From Knoxdaviesia capensis (Eukaryota > Ascomycota > Sordariomycetes > Microascales > Gondwanamycetaceae), in contig LNGK01000017.1 in assembly GCA_001510575.1 (NCBI GenBank), positions 7,194 through 71,193 of the forward strand: a stretch of 64,000 bases of DNA, given 5' to 3'. Below, piece by piece: positions 1-10,963 of the stretch. The position numbers and the translations under genes were made by a program. The notes beneath the pieces were generated by a model, which did not search any database, was not told the origin of the DNA, and saw only the letters and a list, made by a program, of their open reading frames with translations. The first letter of the stretch is position 1; every line of letters begins with the position of its first letter.

Positions 1-189
1 ACTAGCGTAGCGCTCCTAGAGGGTAAGATCGAACGTACTTTCTATATAAAAGCTTATAGATACGTTCCTAAAACCGGATATCCTTAGTAATATATACCTA
101 TCCGAATTCTAGAATCTATACTCTATAAAGATAGCGGCCTTAGTATCTAACTAGGATACCTTCTACGCCCGTAGGTGCTAGCTTAGTAT

Positions 190-1010
190 TTTAGCTATCG
201 AATTTAGCGCTTAATATCTTCTATCGCTAGAGGGGGTTTATATATACGATATACTTAGAACCTAGTATTCGAAGGTATAATATATTAACCTTCTCGTATA
301 TCCCGTAAGCCTTCTAAAAGGCGCCGATTAGCGTATTAAAGCTCCTAGAGATAACCGTCCGATTAAGTATATAGACTACCGCGGTTATAATCTTATCCTA
401 TAGCTCCGGCGGGATACTCTCGGTAATAACGGTTACTCTAGTCTTCTATAAGACCTCGCGGATACTACGCTCGATACGCCCGTTCTTAGTTAGGTAGTAT
501 AGAGGCGATATTATATACTCGATTCCCTACTCGTTATAGTAAGTAGCTAGCTTCTTAGTACTGACGTCGGTACCGTTATCGCTATAGAGCTTCTTAGGCT
601 TCCGGCCTAGCTCTAGCGCCTATCTCTTAACGGTCTTCCGGATATATATAAGTGTATTACTCTTCTAGGCCGTTATATAAACCGATCGTCGGCTCGTTAC
701 CTTATTATATACTAATAAGAAGTAGCTATTCCCGCTTGTAGATACCGGTCGTATAATACCTATATCTATATAGATAACCTCCCCGGGTACCTTAGAGGGT
801 GCTTTAGAGTCTAGTGGTTTAAAAGACGTTATCTTTCTAAACTCGTAGGCGCTATAAGGCTCGATGAGTCCGGTTACCTTCTTAACTAGAGAACTAGTGA
901 CCGCCTTAATTATTCGGGATATAGCTACCCTTCCGGGGTAGTATAGGCGCTAGTATATAAGAGCCTCGCTCTCTAAGAGCGTGCGTGGGGATACGTTAGC
1001 GTATACGGTA
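190..1010 (-). pseudogene. copia integrase core, RIP-inactivated
   Basis: Minus-strand translation through TAG stops keeps recognisable integrase landmarks. There is a degraded LWHRRLGH-type pre-integrase motif near 940 (Tyr in place of His and Trp). An SDNGT motif (second catalytic Asp) lies near 575-590. It is followed by an SP-x-x-NGR-ERS block carrying the catalytic Glu near 470-520, then LNRT near 350. In-frame stops are TAG, and many His, Cys and Trp positions read Tyr or stop, consistent with CpA-to-TpA change. It cannot encode an active enzyme. Confidence 0.8.
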
Positions 1011-1599
1011 CCGTTAACTTCGGTATATAAGGCATAGCCTTCCTCGCGAGGAACCTCGTTTATAGTCGTATAGGCCTTAGGGCCTTCCTTTATTTCTAGC
1101 GTAAAGCCTCTTTCTATTAGAAAGATAGTAGTAATAACCTTATCCTTAATTATTAGCCGGTCTACTACTAGAACGTACCCTTTCTTATACTAAATAATTC
1201 CGGAGATAACGTTAATAGGGAAGGTAGGGTAATACTAGACGTTAGTAATTCTAAGGTTAGATCCGTCCTTTATCTGGAGTTAAATAGTTCTAATATATCG
1301 AACTCCCGATAATCTACTCCTTAACTTAATTGAATTAGTGAAAGTCTTTAGGGATCCTCGCTTAAACTAAGATAGGTCGTTTAAAATATAGGAATCCGAA
1401 CCTATATTATAAATCTAATTTATATAGATATAGTATACGGGGTAAGGCTTAAAGGGTCGTTAGTCTATAGCGGTATAGGTAGTGCCGTAGAGGGTAGTCG
1501 ACTCTTCTAGCTTAGCGTCCTTTGGAGGCTTATTACCTTTACCCTTAGTAGGCTTCTTAGTAGAAGTCGTAGTGTTCGCGGCTCTTAGCTTATAAGTCT

Positions 1600-2900
1600 T
1601 CTCTTTACTATTCGCCTTCGCTTAGTACTTACTTATAATATAACCTTTTAAGCCGCACTAATAGTATTAAATATTACTTTTCTTCTAAATAGGGATACTA
1701 CCGGCGGTAGGCTTAGGGGAGGGGGGGGTATAGTAGTCGGGTTTCTTCGCGCTATTATCCTTCTTCCGGTTAAGAGGATATCTAGATTACTACTAGCGCG
1801 TAGCGCGGTTTATATTCTCGGCTATATATTTAGATATAGCTATAATAAGGGCGGCCTTATCGTCGATATCCTTATTAAAACTCTTTAGGATAGCGCGGAG
1901 GTCTCTATTAAGCTTAGGGTAGCGGGTAGTAATATGATAGTAGGCGCCTGTCGTAGTTAAGATAGTTAGGATCATAAGCCCTTCTAGTCTTACCTTATAT
2001 ACTATAGAGACGAATCGATTTAGGATTTAGTATACTCCCTCTCTCGGTTCGGTTTAGAAATTAAAAACTACTATAATATTTTTAATCCGTAACTCCCTAG
2101 TTACCTAGAAATTCTACTTTAGCGATCTAAATAGGGTATAAGTATTTACCTTATCCTTAAATATAGAGGAAATCTTAGGGGCGATCGATTCCTTTATTAT
2201 ACGTACTATATACGCGCTTACTAGGGGTTAGAGGTCTCGGAGTTATTCGATGGTAATACCTAGCGCGCTTAGGGTAGTCTCGAATTCTTTAGACTACTAT
2301 AGCTATTCTAAAGTACTAGCTAGCTTTAGGGTCTTATCGATAAGGATAGCGTGGTTCTTAAGCTCCTTTATCTTAACCTTCGTAGCCGAACGTCTATAGT
2401 TCCCGTCTTCGTCTAAGTTATCGTTATCTTCGTCTTCCGACTAGTATTCCTATTATCGGAAAGAGGATCTACGTTATCGTTCGTTCTCTTAGGTTATCTA
2501 TAAAACCTTATCTTATATCTCTAAGATCTTCTTAATTAATACCTACTACCGTTCTAAATCTACGATTTAGTTCTACTTCCTATCGCTATCCTTCTTAATT
2601 TCCCTTAAGTTCTTAGTGACCGTCTCGGTTATTACTTCTATAAACTATACCTAGGGGAGGGGAGGATAGTAGACGGTACGGGTATCGGGTATATATATAG
2701 GAGTCTCTCCCTCGGGTTCTAAGGTAGCCTCGTAGATATTAGCTAGAAGCTCGGCTCTCTTCTACCTCGAAATCGAGGACTTAGTTGGGGATATCGATCG
2801 TTATATAATATCGTAAATAGTAAGGCTAACTCGGTGGGGGAAGGGGGGGTAGAATTAGTTACTAAAACTCGTTCTATTAGAACGTAAAAAATCGGAGTAC
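1600..2900 (-). pseudogene. copia gag region with CCHC zinc knuckle, RIP-inactivated
   Basis: A degraded C-x2-C-x4-H-x4-C knuckle lies at 1625-1666 on the minus strand: its first and last Cys codons read TAC and its His codon reads TAT, each one RIP-type change away, while the second Cys codon (TGC) survives. A lysine-rich stretch follows it, as in copia nucleocapsid. The only longer stop-free stretch is 1793-1975, upstream of the knuckle. The rest, to about 2900, is called gag by position and is littered with TAG stops. Confidence 0.6.
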
Positions 2901-3176
2901 TATAGGAGTTAAACGGCTTCTAGGATCCGAAAATAGGGGGGGGGAGGGACTATAGAAGTTTTCTCGGTTCCCGTAGGATTAATAGGTAGGTTAAGGGGGG
3001 GGGGGGGGGTAGGTCGAAACGAAAATAGTAAGGTATAAAGCTACGAGCGCCGGGCTTATAACCTATTCGAATATAGGAAAGGCGGTTAGAATTAGAAGCG
3101 TAACTTTATAGTTAATACTATTTATAAAGGTAGGGGGTAAAAAATAAGATAAGTAGTTAATAGCTATAAAATACTA

Positions 3177-3304
3177 TGCTAGAATAGATAGGGGGAAAGC
3201 TTCCTTCTTATCCCCTATAGGATCTAGGCTTCCTCCCGTCTAGATCCCTAATACCTTCTAAGGCTTCCCTTCCTATACTAGGCTCTTCGTAATTCCATAT
3301 TACA
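3177..3304 (-). repeat. candidate 5' LTR of the copia element
   Basis: On the minus strand this 128-base segment begins TGTAATATGGAATTACG and ends in CA, the canonical TG...CA LTR termini. Its outer end coincides with the point where normal CpA/TpG content resumes, and the next five bases (TCCAT, 3305-3309) would be the target-site duplication. The partner LTR lies outside the window, so the length and inner edge are unproven. Confidence 0.35.
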
Positions 3305-6300
3305 TCCATTATTATTCCCTAGGCTATTCATCGTAGCCTTGTTCTTTGTCATGAACTTCCGGCTGTACAAAGGATAATATAACATGAATTAATCCAATAT
3401 TCAATAGCCGGAAAAGGGGATCTCTTATATGATTTCATTTTGTAAACAAAACAAGAAAACCCGTTTCTCCAACTTTTATCGCGGGGACATCCAACGCGGG
3501 ATTAGCTTAGGCACACCACATTTCAATTACAGTACCACACCACCAGACAGGATAAACAGGTGCAAATATATGTGAGTAAGGGTTGGGGTATGCAATTGAA
3601 ACAGGTAATAAAAGAACCGGACAGAAAGTTGAAGATGCAACTAACGGGGCATGCCAACACTTATGCAAATAAGCGCAGTGCACATGAACTCGAGTCTCAT
3701 TGACTTGATCAGGTCACACTGACTGCCGAGCCAGACGCTCCTTCCGCTAGAAAGCCCTCAGATGGAGCAAGGGAAAAAGATTGGAAGCAAGAACTAGCCC
3801 ATTCTTCCTTCCTGGCGTGAACTGTGTGCTAAGGACGGCAAGAGCGAGCGGTCCTTCCAGAAGTGGTGGTGTGGGCAGTTCCTTCCATTGGGAATTCCCC
3901 AAACTCTGGCTTGATCGTTGCTGCCGTGACAGAGAAAGATTCACCCACCACCCATTTTCGGATCGGGGGTTATTTCCAATGACACGCGACGACAATTTTT
4001 CGTCATTAATTCCCCCTCTTCGGTCTTTTATTCTTTTCTCTTCTTTCCCCCTCTCTACTTTTTTCTTTCTTTCTTCCTCTTTCATCTTCAATCTATCACC
4101 AACTTCGACGTTCTCTCTCTATCTCCGTTTATACCCAAGCTTTTTGCACATCCATCTCTTCTGTTTTTAGTCCCATGTCGATGAAACACTGTTGCCGGCC
4201 GATTTTCTGCCATAGCCACATAAATAAACCCACTGCATATTTCCTGTCCGGGGCCTAGACTCTCCCTGCGGGTTTTTGTGCGCTCAGTTTTCGTGTGTCT
4301 CTGGCACCCTGCATCTCACTTGCATATTATAATTTGCTTCCAATAGCAGCACCAAACACTCCGAGACGTTCCTGGCACGCACTATACGTCCGATCTGAAT
4401 ATCTGTTGATTGTGTCGTTAGAACGATTCCAATACGTGTTCGACTCCCTTCCCCAAACTCTCGATCCGTTCTTCTCCACCCCCTAATGATCTGCGACCTT
4501 GGCTTCATATTTCTGCCGCGATCGATTTTAGTCTGGACTCTACATAGACTTTCGAGACAGGATACGGTATATCCCCAAATTCTGCACTAGACTCCTTCGA
4601 TTGATTCTGCGGTCCACTTAAAAGCCAGTCAAAGAATCCTGTGCCGAGGAAATATTCTGGACGGTGTTATCTTCCTGTGCTAAACCAACCACGAAACCTG
4701 TACAGCACCAAACCTCGACTTATCCAGATAGCTGAACAAGTCCCGACGGCGACTTCAGACGATTAACCGCTGGGAACAAATTAACCTCAAAAGCCTAGAT
4801 CATCCCCCATCAACTTGTTTGTTCACTGCGGGCCCGGCCCCTACTCGACCTATACTGGCTGGCTCTTTTTGAACCACGAACCCACGCCACGCTGTCTGTT
4901 AAATCTTTTTCTCTCTCTTTCTCTCCTCTGAGTCCTCTCCTCTTCACCCCTTGAACGTCTTTCACAACCTTTGCATCCAGTAAATGCAATATCCTGCTTC
5001 TTCAGGACCCCCCGGACGAAACGGATACACTACTTCGATTTCTCTGACACTCACTCGTCGTTTATTTACTTTATCGGGACACTGTGCAAGTGATTCGGAG
5101 AACGCGCCCGTGGACGAACTGTAACTGCGACCACCACTGAACAAACCGTTCAAGAATCCCGGCTTCGCTTGCTGTTGTCTTCCCCCTATTTCCCCTTCTC
5201 TCCCAGCGTTAATCGACTGGGCTTTTCTCGGTGTCTAACCTCACCCACTCACTCTCTTCGTTTCCTTCTCGTTGGACGCGGCAATCCCGACTTTCTTCTC
5301 GGGCGCGTCAAAATCTCCATCTGTCAACGGCTTGGCTTTTCCGCCTCCGATCCTTTTTCAGCCTCTTTTTTGCTTCCTCTTCTCTCTTTCCTTTCGTCTC
5401 ATCCACTCATTCACATCTCCGCCGGCTTCCCGTGGAACGGGTCTAGGCTCCGTGTCTCAAAATAAAATAAACTATAACAACACACAAAAACCACCACAGC
5501 CTCCTAGCGCTTCATGCACGTCCCAGAAACAGGAGTAGAGGCGAAAACACCAAAGAAGCCCAGGCCGGTCCCTCTCCTATCATATAGCCGCGACAAACTT
5601 AACACGCTGCGCAAATCGCGGAGCATTGATGGTAGAACCGACGCTTAGTTTCAGAATATTTCCCACGAAACCCAGTGAACGGCCACTTGTCAAGCTCACG
5701 ATACTTGGGGATGTGCATTTGACTGTTCTTTAACAATCCCCTCCTTTCATTGTTTCCCTTTCTGCTTTCTTATAAACCCACTCTCACTCTCTCTCTCACT
5801 CCATATCCTCCTTTACTCTCCGACCGATCACACAGTCTCCGGCGCCTTGTATCGGATTCTTCCCTCCTATTCCGAGCCTTCTCTTCTCATTCACTCCTTC
5901 TTTTCGGTCAACCTGCGTTAAACTTGCAGCCTTGATGTCTGCTACGCCTTGTTCGGCCGCCGTTTGGGTCTCTTCATAAATCTCTTCGCCTATCTCGCGT
6001 CTGTTGGCTGCTATTTTCGACCATACCCACCCTCTTCCATCTTTTTCTGTCGCGCCGTGCTCCTCTTTTCTTCTTCTAGAATCCCATTTTCCTCGGAGGG
6101 ACTAGCTGCTTCTTTTGGTTTCCCACCCAAACACCATTCTTCACAGCCTCGATCGAGTCCCGGTTGTCAACCACCCAACCGCTTCTCTTTTGCACTTCCT
6201 TCGGACAATTGGCCCTTCACCTTCGAAACTTACGAGCGCTTTTTTGTCGCGGGCTATTTTTTCGGTGACGAATCCATCTACACCCTGTCGGCTTTCTTTT

Positions 6301-6655
6301 TTTTCGCCATCTTCAGATCGCAGCCTTTTTTCTCTCTCTCTCTCTCTCTCTCTTTTTTCGGTTTCGTTCTATCTCTCTGTTGTTCCTGCACTGCCTCGTA
6401 TTCTGTTCGGTCCAGGTCCACGTACTGTCTGGCAGGCAGCAGAATTTTCTCTCCTACTCCCGGCCCACGTTTTTATTTATATCGTGGCCTTCGTCCCACA
6501 ACTTCTTTTTTGTCCGGAGTGGAGATTTTACGCCCCAAGATATTCCCTCCTCACTCCTCCGCTTCTATCATTCATAGATAGACCAACCACCTCTTTGCCT
6601 CACTCCCCTCTCATCTTCCACCACCATCTTTTTCTGTAATACCTATACCAACCCG
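3305..6655. other. intergenic region and C/T-rich leader of the PH-domain gene
   Basis: No supportable gene. The first 700 bases are of mixed composition. From about 4000 the plus strand becomes strongly pyrimidine-rich (notably 4010-4170, 5160-5460 and 5740-6650), the usual look of a long promoter/5' leader in filamentous fungi. Open frames here are low-complexity Ser/Phe/Leu/Pro products of the CT bias. Confidence 0.6.
6331..6352 (+). repeat. (TC)11 microsatellite
   Basis: Uninterrupted TC dinucleotide run inside the pyrimidine-rich leader about 300 bases upstream of the PH-domain gene start. Confidence 0.9.
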
Positions 6656-8055
6656 ATGACTTTGGCAGTTACAACCACAGCCATCATGGCAATCCCCTCT
6701 TCGTCACTCACTCGACCGAGCTCTGATCGCCCGAACACCACTCATAATGGAATGCCGACAAGCTCTCCCGTAGACCAGAACGGCAGTTTTGAGTTTGATC
6801 GCGTACTCAAGACCGGCTATGTTCAAAAACGCACGCAAAAGACAAAGGTATGCTTGACCCGGTTTTATATGCCAAGAATGAAACCCTTTTGGACGGACGA
6901 CGTATACTGATTGCTTGTTGCCTGCAGACGTGGAAATCCGTTTACCTGGTACTGCGGCCAAACACGTTGTCTCTATATAAAACCGAAAACGAGAGCAAAC
7001 TGCGCCACCAAATCTACCTCTCTGATCTGACCGCCGTTGCCCCTCTCAAGGATCCTAAGCAGAAACGACAGCACGTCTTCGGCCTCTTCTCTCCGTCCCG
7101 GAACTTCCACTTCCAAGCCCCGACCGCCCAAGATGCCGACGAGTGGGTGAATCTCATCCGCCGCGAAGGCCGCATCGAGGAAGAGGAAGAGGAGATGTTC
7201 CTGGCTAACCCCACCGGCCATCGGACGGGAATGGCTTCGGTTGCTAGCGTTCTTGGAAAGGGCAAGGATATCTTCCGGCCATCGGCACCCGCGGCAAGCC
7301 CTGTTGGGCTTGGCGACCCGCCAAAGGGACGGCGATCGTTCACGTCATATAGAGCGAGCATTGAAAACTCGTCGTTTCTCCGGTCGGCTGCTGGACGAAG
7401 ACGGCCACAGTCGCATATCGATTCGTCGGGCCTCTCCGGAAACGAGCTTGCCTCTCAATCGGACTTTTCTGATAACGACTATCAGCGTTTCCAGACTCTG
7501 TCCGTCGAGAGCTTGGATCCCACCTCGGCAGACGAGTATGTTCTCAAGTCCTCGGCATCTTCAGCGCAAGCAGCTCCCGTATCAACGCCGACTGTGACGA
7601 CAACAGCCCCTCCAGCCACCACCTCGACCACCTGCATAGGCCGGCCGGGCATGAGCAACCGAAATACGAGCCAAACCAGCGGTGTCGGCGCGCTTCCCGA
7701 CCCAGACCGGGTGATCTGGCAAGGCTGGCTGGCGTACCTTCGCAGCAAGGGCGGAGTGCGCCAGTGGAAGAAGTACTGGGCCGTGCTCCGGCCGCGCAAT
7801 CTGATTCTGTACCGCGATAAGTCCGAGTACACGGCACAGATGATTGTGGCGTTGTCGGCGATTGTCAACGTGGTCGATGTTGACCCGGTCAGCAAGGCGC
7901 GGCAGTACTGTCTGCAGGTGATTACCGAGGAGAAGACGTACAACTTCAGTGCGCATGACGAGGAGGAACTGGTGCAGTGTGTGGGAGCATTCAAGAGTTT
8001 GCTGGCGAGGCGGCGGGAGATGGAGGCGCAGATTGCTTCGGGAGCTGCGTCTTGA
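6656..8055 (+). CDS. tandem PH-domain protein, Opy1-like
   Basis: Two exons (6656-6847, 6928-8055) with an 80-nt intron (GTATGC...CTGCAG, branch-like CTGAT) give 439 residues. PH domain 1 spans about 49-150, with a basic KRTQKTK loop interrupted by the intron and a W-V-N-L-I helix near its end. PH domain 2 spans about 325-425 (WQGWLAYLR start, RQWKKYWAVL strand). Between them lies a Ser/Pro/Thr-rich linker with an acidic run of Glu after PH1. The two-PH architecture resembles yeast Opy1, a phosphoinositide-binding protein; a plasma-membrane PIP2 sensor or adaptor role is inferred. The first ATG after the CT-rich leader was taken; an in-frame ATG at 6686 is an alternative. No catalytic domain is present. 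Confidence 0.85.
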
Positions 8056-9896
8056 GCTCTTCATGTCGTCTCCCTTTCGTGATTTGCCTTCTTGTTGATT
8101 CGTTTTTTATACCCCGACACCATTCCCTCCATGTCTCAACTTTCTTTCTAGCTGACAGCGACGCCCGGCGGTGCCCCGTCATTCTTTCTTACCCTTCTGT
8201 TTTGCTTCTCTGCTTCTCACGATGTGTTCTGGCGTTTGCTTTATCGACCAGGGAAAAGCCACAGCGAAGCGTCGCCGTCCACCTGCAATTTTTTTTTTTC
8301 GCTTTTCCTTCATTTCACGTTTTCTTCTTTCCTTCGATTTTAACGACTTGGTGTTGAGGCACTCTTCTTTTTTCTGTTTGATATACCCATCTTTTTTTTT
8401 TCAGCAACCGTCTACGTTGTTTTCTTTTGTTTTGTCTCGTTTCGATTCTGCCAGCCCGTTTTCTTTTTTTCTCCTGGGATATCTTGCGCTTGTTTGAGGC
8501 GATGTTTTTTCTTCTTTCTTCTTTTCGCGTTTGCCTCTCGCTCCCTTCTCTTTCACGATGAACGATTTTCTATTTTATTTTTTCTTCTTCCCTCTGATGA
8601 TGGGAAACTAGTATTCAACACATCAAGAATGTCGACATCATCTCTGATTTCTTTTTGAGATTTCATTTTCGGTTGTGTTGCATTCTTTCTGTCCGCAGTG
8701 CGTGGCGGGTTGAGATGGAGTATATGCATATAAACCTCTAGCCGATTTTCTTAGAATGGCTGGGCCACGGGAAATCCTGGGTTGTGATGGACGGCGGGCT
8801 GGTGCCTGTGTCCAGCAGTGCTACCTAAGTCCGCGATGCACAACATCTGGGGAGCTGGTTCTCGATGGATGGGGACAAGCAGGTGAAGAGGGATGGTGTG
8901 TGCCAGATCTATCGATAGTCAGCAGCAACAGCAGGAACCCAGTCAGTCAGTCTCTACAAAGAAGAGTTTGAAGGTTCAGAGAAGCAGTGTATTCTATTAT
9001 AATTTATTTTTGGATAAAATCTTTTTAATTGACCTTTTTCTCTCTCTTTCGGACGTCTATTGCGTACCACCAACGAACACAGCCTACTACAACATTCTTG
9101 AGACGTTCCATTTCCCCGGAAGGGAACGTGATGGATGGTCGCACCGGCGGGGGAGCCGTGAGTTGTTGAGGGCTTAAAAAGTACACCGAAGTGCCGGGAC
9201 GAACGCCACACAGACAGAGGGAGGTAGCAGTGTGAGTGGTATCGGAGATTGTGGGAAGGCCGGCCGAGATTCGCAGGGTTAGGGGAGGACAAAAGCAGTT
9301 GATAAAAGCTAAGAGTATCGACCAAGCAGGAGGATAGTACGGGCCGGTCGGGTTGGACATGTGGGACGAAGGAAAAAAAACCCGTCGTGGCCAGGCCGAA
9401 CACGGAGCACGGAAAGCGTCGGCCGGCGACCGCCGGTGCAGGGACGGAGCCGGGGGGTTTCTCTCTTCTCCCCCCCTTGTGGACTTATATAGATGTCAAC
9501 ACACAGCCTTTGAGAATTCTTCTCCTGAGTCGTCCAACTACGAACGGCCCAGCCCAGCCGCACAGCCAAAATCTCTCGGCGGCGCTGGGCGCGTCCTCAC
9601 TCACAGCCGCGTTGACAGCGGTGATTGGCTTGCCATCACCACCACCAAAAAAAAGGCGCCGTGCCCGATAGTGAGTGCCACGCCACTAAGAAACCCCCCT
9701 ACGAATAACCTGAACGGCTGCGTGTTAGTGGCTGCTTTTTCAAAGGTTGTCGGTGCTTTCGCTCCCAGGATTTTATTTTATTTCATTTTATATTTTTATT
9801 TCATCGGTACCTTACATCTCTTCCAGAGATGGCGATGTTGAGGTACAGTACATCATTGGTGTGCCTGGGAGATTGCCGTATTAAACACTCGCGGTG

Positions 9897-9919
9897 CTCT
9901 CTCTCTCTCTCTCTCTCTC
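9897..9919 (+). repeat. (CT)n microsatellite
   Basis: Uninterrupted CT dinucleotide run of about 22 bases in the intergenic region. Confidence 0.85.
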
Positions 9920-10889
9920 CGCGATGAGCCGCTAATACAGAGCTAGAAAGAGGAATATGAGACAGGCACCGCTCAGCATGTGAAATGTGTAGGCACTCGT
10001 AGATAACAGGAAACAAAACCGTGCACTTCACAAATCCAGTAAATCACCGCCGCCGCCTCCATGCACGTGGGGTCCGTCGTCGAAGTCCATGCGGGCTTCC
10101 CCCTCCCCCATCCCATCCACACATATCTGAGCGTCGTTCTCTAATCATCATAGGAAAGAAACATATCCAGCTGTCTCTGCGATCTGTGTGTCTCGGCGAT
10201 GGCACTACTGCCTTTGATTTCTTTCCTTTTCTTCCTTCTTGAGGTCACACGTTGGATTGGATGTAACTTTGTCCACTTACATCCTGAATGTACCTACTCC
10301 CACTTCGGGAATAGAGGACATACAGATATCCACACATACAGTACATACACCCTTCGCTATATATATTTCCCAGGTTCCTCTTCCGGTCCTTTTGCCTGTT
10401 CGTATCCTCGTATCATGTCTGCGTCGATGGCCGTCTCAGTTTCTGTGTGAATAATCACCACTCACCCGACTACCTCTCTTACACTCTTCTTCTTCCCTCC
10501 ACCTCTCTTTTATTTCCCTCTCTCTTCTTCTCTTATCTCTTCGGACTCCTCTCTTTCAGCCCTTCTCTACCTAACCCAGGCTCCTTTCATGTTCCTTGAA
10601 ATGTCCCGATAAGCTTCGCTAACATCTCCCTCCCCCCCGCCATCTTAAGCCCGGGCTTCTATGCTTACGGCTCCCCATTATACCCTCACTTCGCCGGGTT
10701 TTAACTCGACTTCCCTTCGCTGATTTGTTCACCTTCTCTTGTGTCGCTACTATCTTGTATATTTGTCTCTTGCACATTCATTTTTGAAAAGCTTATACTT
10801 GTTCGTTCTTTTTGACCTTTTTGGATACTGCCGCATCCCACCAAAATCCGAGTAAACCCTAAGCTAGAACCCTATATTCAAACCCTACC

Positions 10890-10898
10890 TATATATAA
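10890..10898 (+). promoter_or_regulatory. TATA box of the GH5 gene
   Basis: TATATATAA located 66 bases upstream of the ATG at 10964 and only 9 bases upstream of the in-frame ATG at 10907. With the usual 30-60 base TATA-to-start distance, the mRNA would begin downstream of 10907, favouring translation from 10964. Confidence 0.45.
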
Positions 10899-10963
10899 CA
10901 CCGAGGATGCACTTCCGATCCGTCCCCGGCCCGTCGGCGGTACGCCCCCGGAGCCCAGCGACC

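Larger units (their letters stand above)
1..3304 (-). mobile_element. RIP-degraded Ty1/copia LTR retrotransposon, 5' part
   Basis: AT-rich block with almost no CpA or TpG dinucleotides (two in the first 600 bases) but many CpG. Both strands are affected, which is the signature of repeat-induced point mutation. Read on the minus strand, the order runs from a probable 5' LTR (near 3304) through a gag-like stretch and a CCHC zinc knuckle (1625-1666) to an integrase core (about 190-1010). That is the copia order gag-protease-integrase; reverse transcriptase should lie beyond base 1. Frames are broken almost only by TAG/TAA codons, as expected from CAG/CAA/TGG conversion. The composition shifts abruptly to normal at about 3304. 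The element is non-functional. Copia assignment is confident; the exact edge is not. Confidence 0.85.
8056..10963. other. intergenic region between the PH gene and the GH5 gene
   Basis: No gene supported. The first 550 bases are T/C-rich 3' flank. A CT microsatellite lies at 9897-9919. From 10450 the plus strand is again C/T-rich, leading to a TATATATAA box at 10890-10898 that belongs to the GH5 gene. Confidence 0.6.
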
